Below are positions 6,510-13,294 of a stretch of 32,558 bases of DNA, piece after piece. The notes under the pieces are model-generated. The model had not been told where the DNA came from. It saw only the letters and a program-made list of their open reading frames with translations, and searched no databases. Position numbers and translations under genes: made by a program. Source of the DNA: Pseudomonas inefficax (GTDB lineage Bacteria > Pseudomonadota > Gammaproteobacteria > Pseudomonadales > Pseudomonadaceae). The stretch's first letter is position 1. Each line of letters opens with the position of its first letter. The stretch spans positions 1 to 32,558 of the forward strand of contig NZ_OPYN01000069.1 of NCBI RefSeq assembly GCF_900277125.1, in the 5' to 3' direction.

Positions 6510-7214
6510 TTAGAGCTTTTTCGCGTTCCAGGCCAGTAGGACACGGGCCTGGATATGCATCCGCTCGATCATCGACTCGTCGATGGTAATCGGCGGGTAG
6601 ATAGGGTTGTCGGAGATCATTCGGAGCTGGCCTCCGGTCAGACGCTGCAGGCGTTTGATGTAGAGATCGCCATCGAGGGTGAAGACATAAATTGCGTCTG
6701 TCTTCACTTCGGTTATCCCGCGATCCACAAGCAGGGCATCGCCGTCTGCGAATGTGCCAGACATGCTGTCGCCGTCGCCAGTGATGATCGCCAGGTTGTC
6801 GATGTTGGAGAAACTTAGGCCCTGCATCCTGAGCCAGTCTAGGTGAACCGTCATGTCGCGGATGACTTCAATGTGCATTTCCGGGGCTGCCTTGCCATGC
6901 CCCATAGAAGCCGCGACATCGAGATGCGGAATCAGAACGTAGTTCTTGTCCTTTGCTGCCCTGGTGGGCAGGCGAACCACGTTGGTTGGGGCTGCGATGG
7001 AGGGTTCCTCCAATGGAGGAGATGTCAGCGTCCCTGCTACAAGCCCAATCTTGAGCTCGAGATTAAGCGCAGCCTTTTCCCCCAGCTTGCGGTGGCCGTT
7101 GAGCAGTTGCGACAGGTACGACGCGTCTAGGTCGTGAGCCTCGGCGAATTCCTTCTGGCTCAGGTTCCCCATGATCGTACGGAGGGAGGCGATGCGCCTT
7201 TCGTTAATGTCCAT
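6510..7214 (-). CDS. CI/C2-type phage repressor (HTH plus S24 peptidase)
   Basis: This 234-residue protein from the ATG at 7214 has two domains. The N-terminal HTH is at about residues 15-50 (NLSQKEFAEAHDLDASYLSQ), ending LLNGHRKLGEKAA. The C-terminal domain is LexA/CI-like S24. S150 in GDGDSMSGTFADGD is the expected nucleophile and K187 in DLYIKRLQR the general base. Such repressors hold lysogeny and self-cleave after RecA activation. The hinge has AASMGHG where most relatives have Ala-Gly, so the scissile bond may be Met-Gly. There is no strong RBS before 7214; a TTG at 7241 gives a 9-residue extension but lies inside an operator. It is flanked by operator clusters on both sides, which indicates autoregulation. 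Confidence 0.93.
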   Translation of the reverse strand: MDINERRIASLRTIMGNLSQKEFAEAHDLDASYLSQLLNGHRKLGEKAALNLELKIGLVAGTLTSPPLEEPSIAAPTNVVRLPTRAAKDKNYVLIPHLDVAASMGHGKAAPEMHIEVIRDMTVHLDWLRMQGLSFSNIDNLAIITGDGDSMSGTFADGDALLVDRGITEVKTDAIYVFTLDGDLYIKRLQRLTGGQLRMISDNPIYPPITIDESMIERMHIQARVLLAWNAKKL

Positions 7215-7234
7215 TTGTAGATGATTGCTTTCCG

Positions 7235-7248
7235 TTAGCAAACAGTAA
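7235..7248. promoter_or_regulatory. right operator 3 (repressor-proximal)
   Basis: TTAGCAAACAGTAA has one perfect half-site (TTAGC) and one degenerate half-site. It lies 21 bases upstream of the repressor ATG and could mediate autoregulation. Confidence 0.6.
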
Positions 7249-7249
7249 A

Positions 7250-7263
7250 TTACGAGTTGCTAT
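7250..7263. promoter_or_regulatory. right operator 2 (weak)
   Basis: TTACGAGTTGCTAT keeps one near-perfect half-site (GCTAT) and a poor partner. Its centre is 15 bp from operator 3 and 25 bp from operator 1. It overlaps the -35 end of the predicted rightward promoter. Confidence 0.45.
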
Positions 7264-7291
7264 TGCCTTCATAATTAGCAATTGCTAATCT
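7263..7291 (+). promoter_or_regulatory. predicted early-right promoter (PR-like)
   Basis: TTGCCT (7263-7268), a 17-bp spacer and TAATCT (7286-7291) lie just upstream of the cro-like gene. The -10 and spacer are covered by the perfect operator at 7275-7288. It would drive cro, cII and the replication genes when repression is lifted. Confidence 0.55.
7275..7288. promoter_or_regulatory. right operator 1 (perfect palindrome)
   Basis: TTAGCAATTGCTAA is a perfect 14-bp palindrome and the best copy of the operator consensus. It overlaps the rightward promoter, 24 bases before the cro-like ATG. Confidence 0.8.
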
Positions 7292-7311
7292 GCTGAGCAT
7301 TGGAGGTGTCT

Positions 7312-7536
7312 ATGACGCTTAGCGAATATTTGAAAACGATAGACAAGGAAGGGGTCGACGCCCTCGCACGGCACTGCGGAACATCGGTCGGCCAACTGAA
7401 GCAAGTGGCTTATGGAAACCGCCGTGCAGGTGCGGGGTTGGCTGTCAATTTGGATCGTGAAACGGGAGGAGAGGTTACTTGTGAGTCGCTGCGACCGGAC
7501 ATTGACTGGGGATACTTAAGGCAGGGAAAGGGGTAA
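7312..7536 (+). CDS. Cro/YdaS-like DNA-binding protein
   Basis: This 74-residue protein reads MTLSEYLKTIDKEGVDALAR then HCGTSVGQLKQVAYGNRRAG, an HTH, and ends ESLRPDIDWGYLRQGKG. The 'SLRPDxDWxYLR' ending is typical of the Cro/YdaS family. Its position, divergent from the repressor and first behind the rightward promoter, is the position of Cro. The ATG at 7312 has TGGAGG 5 bases upstream, so the in-frame GTG/ATG-like codons before it are not needed. It should compete with the repressor for the TTAGC-N4-GCTAA operators. Specificity is inferred. Confidence 0.85.
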   Translation: MTLSEYLKTIDKEGVDALARHCGTSVGQLKQVAYGNRRAGAGLAVNLDRETGGEVTCESLRPDIDWGYLRQGKG

Positions 7537-7751
7537 GAACGCTGAGCCAGGACTCTCACCTCCCGGCCCAGCTATGACAGTACGAAGCACCATCACTCTC
7601 GTCGGCCGGTGGGCTCTCTCACAAGTTCAGCCGGACGACTATTACCACATGCCATGCCCGCACAGCACGCAAGGCACAGCACACAGGTCGTGGTCGTAGG
7701 ATAGGTCTTACATGATCCTATGACTAGGCCGTAAACCGAGGATTTACGGTT
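7537..7751. other. intergenic leader between cro and cII
   Basis: This 215-bp stretch has no convincing gene. An imperfect inverted repeat (GCTGAGCCAGG 7541-7551 with CCCGGCCCAGC 7562-7572, 9 of 11 pairs) may be a weak terminator, though it lacks a U-tract. A second hairpin pairs TAGGAT (7697-7702) with ATCCTA (7715-7720). A 41-codon open frame from 7574 has no RBS and was not called. Confidence 0.5.
7729..7749 (+). promoter_or_regulatory. hairpin presenting the cII ribosome-binding site
   Basis: CCGTAAA (7729-7735) pairs with TTTACGG (7743-7749). The 7-base loop contains GAGGA (7738-7742), the Shine-Dalgarno for the ATG at 7752, so translation may depend on this structure. The pairing is seen directly; the regulatory effect is inference. 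Confidence 0.5.
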
Positions 7752-8240
7752 ATGAGCAGGATTGATCTTTTGCCGGGCGCAGGTCCGGTTCTCACTTTGC
7801 GACAAGCGCTCTATCGCGCGGGTCGTGATTATCACGGCGGTATCACCAGGCTGGCCTTCGACATGGGGCTCGAGGTGGATGCCCTGCAGAAGAAGTTGCA
7901 CCATGCCGATGACCGCCGCTGGCCAACCCCTGACGAATTGGAAGAGATCGTGCAGTGGACCGCTGACCCTCGGCTGCTCGATGCGCTGGTTCGTCCTGCC
8001 GGTGCGGTCTGGTATCGCCCCAAGCCTGTACCTGCTACCAACGATGCCTTGCAGGCGGTTGCGAAGCTTCTGGCCGAGTCCGGTCAGTTCGTGGGTAGCC
8101 TGCATGATGGCGCCTCGGACAACGTTTGGACCTTACCGGAGGTGTTGAATCTGGAGCAGCGTGGCATGGAGGTTATCCGGCAAGTTCTCGCCATCATGGC
8201 GGGCGCGCGCGAAGCCATGGAGGACGCAAGCCATGGCTGA
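7752..8240 (+). CDS. CII-family phage regulatory protein
   Basis: This 162-residue protein has the pattern of the phage CII (CP76) family. The N-terminal part reads TLRQALYRAGRDYHGGITRL, then AFDMGLEVDALQKKLHHADD, then a Pro-containing segment, PTPDELEEIVQWTADPRLLD. The C-terminal helix (LNLEQRGMEVIRQVLAIMAG) may oligomerise. Family members promote lysogenic transcription or regulate early genes. It lies directly downstream of the cro-like gene, as expected. The start uses GAGGA 9 bases upstream, within a hairpin. It overlaps the next gene by 8 bp. Confidence 0.82.
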   Translation: MSRIDLLPGAGPVLTLRQALYRAGRDYHGGITRLAFDMGLEVDALQKKLHHADDRRWPTPDELEEIVQWTADPRLLDALVRPAGAVWYRPKPVPATNDALQAVAKLLAESGQFVGSLHDGASDNVWTLPEVLNLEQRGMEVIRQVLAIMAGAREAMEDASHG

Positions 8241-8436
8241 TGCCGTCGATTTTGCCAATGATCGCGCTGAGTATTTCCTCCAGTTGTCGCTGCAGCGTCT
8301 TGCGCGGCTCCCGGTCAAGCCAAGCGCGCAAATCTGCGAAGACTGCGATGAGCCCATCCCGCTGGCCCGTCAATTGTCAGTCTCCGGTTGCGAAACCTGC
8401 ATCGATTGCCAAGAGTTGCGGGAGCGCCGGAGATGA
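8233..8436 (+). CDS. TraR/DksA-type C4 zinc-finger protein
   Basis: This 67-residue protein contains C35-x2-C38-x17-C56-x2-C59 (QICEDCDEPIP ... CIDCQE), exactly the TraR/DksA zinc-finger spacing. The N-terminal helix (ANDRAEYFLQLSLQRL) is short, as in phage and plasmid TraR proteins. TraR binds the RNA polymerase secondary channel and mimics DksA plus ppGpp, so an effect on host or phage transcription is plausible. The start at 8233 overlaps CII by 8 bp, and its stop overlaps the primase ATG as ATGA. Confidence 0.85.
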   Translation: MADAVDFANDRAEYFLQLSLQRLARLPVKPSAQICEDCDEPIPLARQLSVSGCETCIDCQELRERRR

Positions 8437-11201
8437 GCGAACGCCCAACTCCTACCACAGCTGATTGGGCGCGGCGTTACATTGAAACCTTCGGTCTGGC
8501 TCTGGTTCCTATCGAACCGGGTGAGAAGGGGCCGAAGGGGGCCGGATGGAACAAGCCTGGTGGCTATTTCACGGATGCTTCGAAAGCTGAAGCGTTCTGG
8601 ACTGCGAGCCCGAACCACAACCTCGGTGTTGTACTTGGGCCGAGTCGTGTCTGCTCGCTCGATGTTGATGATGTAGAACTGACCCGGCAGGTGCTGCAGC
8701 AGACGCTTGGGCTCGATGTCGACGCACTCGCTGACGCGTACCCCACCTCCGTGGGCAACCCTGAACGATTCCGCGTGATGTTCCGCGTCCCTGAGGGGGT
8801 GGAACTGAGTCGCCACGCCTTGGTTTGGCCAAACAGAAACGACCCGGATGGCACCATCTACAAAGGGCTCATGGTGCAAGTGAAGGCTGCCATGGACGCC
8901 GGGGATGCAGGCCGCGAGGCCGCTTTCCGCATGGCGGCTGAGCCTTTCAAGAAAGTGACGGTCTTCGAGTTGCGGGGTGGCCTGGTGCAGGACGTATTGC
9001 CACCATCCATTCACCCTGGCACGCACAAGCCATACACATGGCGTACCCCTCCGACAGCTGATGGCTTGCCAGAGCTGCCTGACGACTTGTTGGCAATCTG
9101 GCAGGACTGGGATGAGTTCAAACCGAAGGGGGAGGCCGTTTGCCCGTGGAAACCGAAGGCGGCAACACCTGTGCCTGCAGCTCGTCCCATGGCCAAACCA
9201 TCAACAGCTACAGCACGATCTGGTGACCGGCTCCCCGAGGTCATCCCTGAATTCAATCGTATCCATGACATCGCATCGATGATTGAGGCGCACGGTTACA
9301 AGCGCGTCGATGGGAAGTGGCTGAGCCCGCACAGCAGTTCAGGCCTACCCGGTGTGACGATCACGGAGGGCAAACTTTACTCGCATCACACCTCGGACCC
9401 GCTGGCGAACGGACACAAGAATGATGCGTTCGATGTGTTCTGCATCTTAGAGCACGACGGCGACCAGAAGGCTGCGACTAGGGCGGCAGCTCGGATCCTG
9501 GGTATTGACGCGAAGTCACGTCCGCCGGCACCGCCGCCATTGGGCGAACTTCCCCGTGCCCCATCGGTGGTGGAGCCGGCCGAGCTGCCTCCGGTCGTCG
9601 ATAGCAATGTCGAGCATCTTCCCCGCACCCCATCAGACGTCGAGGCCATCAGCCCGGCCGACTCCTCGGCCACCGGGGGGCCGGGGGGAGATGCCCTGGA
9701 CATTGATGCTGCGATGCGCCGATTTGCCCTGGTCGAAGGTTCCACGAACGTATGGGACTTCGACAAGCGACGGTCGATGAAGCGGACAGGCTTCGAGGCC
9801 TTGGTCGGCAAGCCACTCTCGAAAGCGTGGATGGAGCGGACCGACAAGAAGCTCATCGCTTTCGAGCAGGTGCAAGAGCTTGAGCAGGCCCGGAAGATGT
9901 CCAGCAAGAAGGGTGGAGCGCTGAAGCTTGAACCGCTCGACCGGTACATCTACATCGATGGGACAAAAGAGGCCTGGGATCGTGAGAAGAAGCGTCGGTT
10001 GCCCGAGGGCAGCGTCAAGATGGCCTTGGGGGATGCCTATCAGCTCTGGCTGAACAGCCCGGAACGGCGGGTGGTGGACGTCGATCACATCGTATTCGAC
10101 CCAACGATGACCAAGGACCCGGCGATCTACATCAACACTTTTGAGGGCTTGCCGCTTGAGCCGGTCCGTGACGATGCTGCGTGCGAGAACTTGCGGTGGC
10201 TGATCTCGTTCCTTTGCAACAATGACGCCGAAGCGTTGGATTGGCTGGTCAAGTGGCTGGCCTACCCGCTGCAGCACATGGGCGCAAAGATGGACACCGC
10301 GATTCTGTTCCACTCAACCATGGAGGGCTCGGGCAAAAGCCTGCTGTTCGCGGACATCATGGGCGAGCTGTACGGTCGTTACGGTGCCACGGTTGGCCAG
10401 GCACAGCTGGAGGGCAATTTCAACGCCTGGCAAAGCGGCAAGCTTTGGGCCGTGTTTGAAGAGGTGGTGAGCCGTGACCAGCGCTACAACCAGGTAGGCA
10501 AGATCAAGCACATGATCACCGGCAAGACGGTGCGCATGGAATCCAAGTTCATCAACGGCTGGGAAGAATCCAACCACATGAACTCGGCGTTCTTGAGCAA
10601 CGAGATCATGCCATGGCCGATCAGTGAAGACGACCGCCGGATGCTAGTGATGTGGCCAATGGAGACTCTGCCCGCCGAAAGGCAAAAGGCTATCGCCCGA
10701 GAGTTGGCCAACGGTGGGGTGGCTGCCTTGTACGGGTGGCTGCTCGATGTCGACCTTGGAGATTTCAACCAGCGCACGCGTCCGCCAAAAACTGAAGCCC
10801 GCCAGAGGCTTGTTGAGCTGAGTCGCACGGCTTGGCAGACCTTCTTCTACCTCTGGCGAAACGGCGAGTTGGGGCACGGTCTATGGGGCTGCTGCCTGAC
10901 TTCCGATGTGTACGCCATGTTCCTTGAGTGGTGCTCCCACAACAAAGAGAACTCCATGAGCCACACGAAGTTCTCGCTGATGTTAAGCGCGAAGGTGGAG
11001 AAGACACGCCCTATCCCCTGGACTGATGGCAGCTCTCGCCGATTTGCGGCGTTCTTTGTGCCCAGCGAGGGTGATCCTTCCCTGCCCCCATCCATGAAGT
11101 CGGCCGAGCTGGGCAAGACCGTTGTCGAGTGGCGTGCCCGAGCAAAGCTGGCGGGCTGGAACGTCGAAAGTTGGGACCACATCAAGAGGCTTGCCGCATG
11201 A
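8433..11201 (+). CDS. Prim-Pol primase/polymerase fused to SF3-like helicase (DUF5906-like)
   Basis: This 922-residue replication protein has two parts. The N-terminal Prim-Pol domain (about residues 10-205) shows D77-x-D79 in CSLDVDDVE and H194 in PPSIHPGTHKPYTW, the catalytic acidic pair and histidine region of that family. A Pro/Ala-rich linker (about residues 365-420) follows. The C-terminal ATPase has Walker A at about 630-637 (MEGSGKSLLF), an acidic Walker B-like AVFEEVVSRD, and LSNEIMPWPISEDDRRMLVM near a sensor region, as in phage/plasmid primase-helicases. It should initiate and drive phage DNA replication. The start at 8433 overlaps the TraR-like stop as ATGA. The downstream iteron region may be its target. 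Confidence 0.92.
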   Translation: MSERPTPTTADWARRYIETFGLALVPIEPGEKGPKGAGWNKPGGYFTDASKAEAFWTASPNHNLGVVLGPSRVCSLDVDDVELTRQVLQQTLGLDVDALADAYPTSVGNPERFRVMFRVPEGVELSRHALVWPNRNDPDGTIYKGLMVQVKAAMDAGDAGREAAFRMAAEPFKKVTVFELRGGLVQDVLPPSIHPGTHKPYTWRTPPTADGLPELPDDLLAIWQDWDEFKPKGEAVCPWKPKAATPVPAARPMAKPSTATARSGDRLPEVIPEFNRIHDIASMIEAHGYKRVDGKWLSPHSSSGLPGVTITEGKLYSHHTSDPLANGHKNDAFDVFCILEHDGDQKAATRAAARILGIDAKSRPPAPPPLGELPRAPSVVEPAELPPVVDSNVEHLPRTPSDVEAISPADSSATGGPGGDALDIDAAMRRFALVEGSTNVWDFDKRRSMKRTGFEALVGKPLSKAWMERTDKKLIAFEQVQELEQARKMSSKKGGALKLEPLDRYIYIDGTKEAWDREKKRRLPEGSVKMALGDAYQLWLNSPERRVVDVDHIVFDPTMTKDPAIYINTFEGLPLEPVRDDAACENLRWLISFLCNNDAEALDWLVKWLAYPLQHMGAKMDTAILFHSTMEGSGKSLLFADIMGELYGRYGATVGQAQLEGNFNAWQSGKLWAVFEEVVSRDQRYNQVGKIKHMITGKTVRMESKFINGWEESNHMNSAFLSNEIMPWPISEDDRRMLVMWPMETLPAERQKAIARELANGGVAALYGWLLDVDLGDFNQRTRPPKTEARQRLVELSRTAWQTFFYLWRNGELGHGLWGCCLTSDVYAMFLEWCSHNKENSMSHTKFSLMLSAKVEKTRPIPWTDGSSRRFAAFFVPSEGDPSLPPSMKSAELGKTVVEWRARAKLAGWNVESWDHIKRLAA

Positions 11202-11526
11202 CTCTGCCATTAAGTGTGTTGGGTGTGTTGGGTTTGTGTTGGGTTGGTTTCGGTAAGCCAACACACATTCAGGCCCCGGAATCTGTGGCTTTGGGGGTAT
11301 GTGTGTTGGGTGTGTTGGGTTTGTGCGCACGCGCGCGCGCGCGATTTTTTTTAATCGCTGAAATCGAAGGGGGAAGAAATCTCTATGCGAACCCTGAAAA
11401 ACCCAACACACCCAACACACTCAACACAGTTACTTCCAATCCATTGAATTCATTGAGTTTTAAGTGTGTTGGGTTTGTGTTGGGTTTGCCAAATGCGTGT
11501 TGGGTACTGGCCGGGGAGGGCTGGCG
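11202..11526. repeat. iteron-rich non-coding region, candidate replication origin
   Basis: This 325-bp region has no convincing gene. GTGTTGGGT occurs at 11216, 11225, 11236, 11303, 11312, 11466, 11477 and 11497. The reverse complement ACCCAACAC occurs at 11401 and 11410, with a one-mismatch copy at 11419; GCCAACAC at 11257 is partial. TTAAGTGTGTTGGGT opens both outer groups (about 11210 and 11460). Between them lie 22 bases of alternating pyrimidine-purine (11322-11343) and a T8 tract inside GCGATT/AATCGC arms (11341-11358). Its position directly after the primase suggests an origin; that function is inferred. Confidence 0.65.
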
Positions 11527-12075
11527 ATGACGAAGGACCAAGGATTGCGCCTACAGGGGCAGGTGGATCGCGCGCTGCACCGCATCGATATGGCGGCACT
11601 AATCGACCAGTCCGAACGCCTGCGTCTGGTTGCCGAGCTGATGAAGCACTGGGGAGAGCGGCGTGGACAGCTTGGGCTGGATGCCAGCTTGGGCAGTCAA
11701 ATGGGCAGCATTATGGAATGGAAGGGGGCTGCACCGCGCGGGGGCTCATCCGGTTCGCGAATTTTGGTCGGCGGTGCAGGCCTTGATCACGCGGCAGCAG
11801 AGGTTGACGCGGCAGTGGTCCAGCTGGAGCGGCGTGATCCGCGCGGGGCTACGCTGGCCAAGCTGGCCCAACTGCGCTACCTGTATGGGGTCACGGTGCG
11901 CGAGCAGATGCGCGAGGTTGGGCTGGCTGAGGACGCCGACCGCACCTACCGAAACTGGGTTAAGGCCCTTCACCTGCAGGTGTTTGCCATCCTGGCCGCC
12001 CGCGCTGGCCGCGTCCGCCAGCAGACCGTTCGTCGGGTGAATATGCGACTTGCGTGCAACATTGATGAGACATAA
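11527..12075 (+). CDS. putative late-gene regulator (antiterminator position), unrecognised family
   Basis: This 182-residue protein begins MTKDQGLRLQGQVDRALHRI. A glycine-rich middle section (GAAPRGGSSGSRILVGGAGL) is followed by a helical C-terminal half with a sigma-4/HTH-like look: LAKLAQLRYLYGVTVREQMR then VGLAEDADRTYRNWVKALHL. GGGGAGGG lies about 7 bases before the ATG. Its place, the last early gene, followed by two intrinsic terminators and then the late genes, is that of Q-type antiterminators in lambdoid phages. The sequence itself does not prove this; an unrelated regulator is possible. Confidence 0.75.
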   Translation: MTKDQGLRLQGQVDRALHRIDMAALIDQSERLRLVAELMKHWGERRGQLGLDASLGSQMGSIMEWKGAAPRGGSSGSRILVGGAGLDHAAAEVDAAVVQLERRDPRGATLAKLAQLRYLYGVTVREQMREVGLAEDADRTYRNWVKALHLQVFAILAARAGRVRQQTVRRVNMRLACNIDET

Positions 12076-12091
12076 CCACCACATGGCGACG

Positions 12092-12119
12092 AACCGAAAA
12101 TAGGCCCTTTTCGGTTTTT
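12092..12119 (+). terminator. intrinsic terminator after the putative late regulator
   Basis: AACCGAAAA (12092-12100) and TTTTCGGTT (12108-12116) form a 9-bp stem with a 7-base loop, followed by a short T run. It lies 17 bp after the preceding stop codon. Confidence 0.75.
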
Positions 12120-12222
12120 CCGGTGGCATGTAAAAAGGCGCCACGATATCAAAAGTGCGCTTAGGCGCTTCCCCCACAAGCACTGTGCTGTGCAAGCCGC
12201 TCCGAATTGTCGGCGCACCGAG

Positions 12223-12252
12223 AACCCTGCCAACTGGCGGGGTTTTCTTTTT
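12223..12252 (+). terminator. intrinsic terminator upstream of holin
   Basis: AACCCTGCC (12223-12231) pairs with GGCGGGGTT (12236-12244), with one G-U pair and an AACT loop. TTCTTTTT follows. It separates early transcripts from the late operon and could be the target of antitermination. Confidence 0.8.
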
Positions 12253-12282
12253 CCGGCGCCGTGCTTTGCCAATGAGGCTTAC

Positions 12283-12630
12283 ATGAACAGCGAGCAACAA
12301 ACGTTAGCCGAACTGCCAATCTGGATGGTGATCGTGCTGTCCCTGGTCGGCGGTGTTTCGGGAGAGATGTGGCGGGCGGACATGGCGGGCGCTCGCGGTT
12401 GGGGGCTGATTCGCCGGTTGGCGTTGCGCTCTGGTGCCTGCGTGACCTGCGGTCTTTCGACCAACATGCTGCTGTACGCCCTCGGCGTTTCGGTATGGGC
12501 GGCAGCAGCGGTTGGTTGCTTGGCTGCTATGGCCGGCGCCGATGTCGCGATCAACCTCTACATGCGCTGGGCCGCCAAGCGGCTGGGACTGGGGCAGGTG
12601 CCGCCGGCTGGCGGCGAGGCGGGGCAGTGA
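12283..12630 (+). CDS. phage holin (LydA/phage_holin_3 type)
   Basis: This 115-residue membrane protein begins MNSEQQTLAELPIWMVIVLS. It has three hydrophobic segments: WMVIVLSLVGGVSG, then ACVTCGLSTNMLLYALGVS, then VWAAAAVGCLAAMAGADVAI. A polar C-terminus (GQVPPAGGEAGQ) follows. This resembles the small holins found immediately before the terminase genes in many Pseudomonas prophages. Holins permeabilise the inner membrane to release or activate endolysin. No endolysin gene accompanies it here. The ATG at 12283 is 31 bases after the terminator U-tract, and a longer N-terminal reading runs through that terminator. Confidence 0.85.
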   Translation: MNSEQQTLAELPIWMVIVLSLVGGVSGEMWRADMAGARGWGLIRRLALRSGACVTCGLSTNMLLYALGVSVWAAAAVGCLAAMAGADVAINLYMRWAAKRLGLGQVPPAGGEAGQ

Positions 12631-12772
12631 TCCCCGCCGGTGACTGGGGCGTGCGGCGCCCGTCGATTTTTGGGTCCTCCCCCGGGGCCGCCCCCTACAC
12701 GGGTGCGCAGACTCGCGGTTTCCCTGCAGCTGAAATTCTTGCAGGGATGTCCGTCTTTTCAAGGACTTAGTG
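12631..12772. other. gap upstream of terminase, candidate cos region
   Basis: These 142 bp have no gene. The stretch has a very GC-rich part (about 12660-12700) and GACTCGCGGTTTCC (about 12709-12722), which resembles the lambda cosN flank. An 8-bp inverted repeat pairs TCCCTGCA (12721-12728) with TGCAGGGA (12740-12747). Lambda-type terminases cut cos sites located just before the small-subunit gene, so this is the expected place. The exact nick sites cannot be read from the sequence. Confidence 0.4.
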
Positions 12773-13294
12773 ATGGGCAAGACAGTCAGCAAGCTCGAAC
12801 TGGCCGAGATCATTGGTCGTGATGAGCGGACCCTGAGCCGTTGGCAGAAGGACGGCATGCCAGTGATCGAGTTCGGCGTGGGTCGTGGCAACGAAAACCA
12901 GTACGACACCCAGCTGGTGATCGAATGGCTAATGCGACAGGCCGCACTGAACGGCAAGAAAGAATCGACGCGTGACCGCCTTGACCGATTGCGCGGTGAC
13001 CGCGAAGAAATCGCGTTGGCCCGTGAGCTGGGCGAGGTGGTGATTGAGGCCGAAATGGTTGAGCGCTTCGAGGCGGTGATTACTGCCGCGAAGATCGAGC
13101 TGCTCAATACCTTCCCTGATGAGGTGGCGGCGACGTTATCAGCCAGGTACGGCGTGCAGGTCGATGACCAGCTGATCCGCGAGCCCATCGAATCAATACT
13201 GAGGAGGTTGTCCGCGTATGACGAGGACGACGATCTCGCTGGGGATTTTGACGAGTCGGACGACCAGGAGGGCTCTGAAGAAGACGGCGAGTAA
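12773..13294 (+). CDS. terminase small subunit (Nu1 family)
   Basis: This 173-residue protein has an N-terminal winged helix (KTVSKLELAEIIGRDERTLS, RWQKDGMPVIEFG) like lambda gpNu1, which binds cos DNA. A charged helical middle follows (RDRLDRLRGDREEIALAREL). The C-terminal tail is very acidic (AYDEDDDLAGDFDESDDQEG) and likely contacts the large subunit. AAGGA lies 7 bases before the ATG at 12773; a GTG directly before it (12770) is less likely. The 3' end overlaps the large-subunit frame. Confidence 0.9.
   Translation: MGKTVSKLELAEIIGRDERTLSRWQKDGMPVIEFGVGRGNENQYDTQLVIEWLMRQAALNGKKESTRDRLDRLRGDREEIALARELGEVVIEAEMVERFEAVITAAKIELLNTFPDEVAATLSARYGVQVDDQLIREPIESILRRLSAYDEDDDLAGDFDESDDQEGSEEDGE

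Noticed and set aside
7574..7699. 41-codon open frame between cro and cII
   Set aside because: No Shine-Dalgarno, odd composition, overlaps a hairpin; better treated as leader sequence unless conserved in relatives.
11401..11427. Possible CRISPR array from the short repeats
   Set aside because: Repeats are only 9 bp, in mixed orientation and without unique spacers of constant length.
11198..11530. Open frame after the primase with repeated LGVLGL segments
   Set aside because: The pattern comes from GTGTTGGGT repeats; the opposite strand shows an equally artificial NPTHPTH frame. The region is better explained as an iteron array.
12121..12222. Possible tRNA or small RNA before the holin
   Set aside because: No cloverleaf or T-loop consensus found; only weak inverted repeats.
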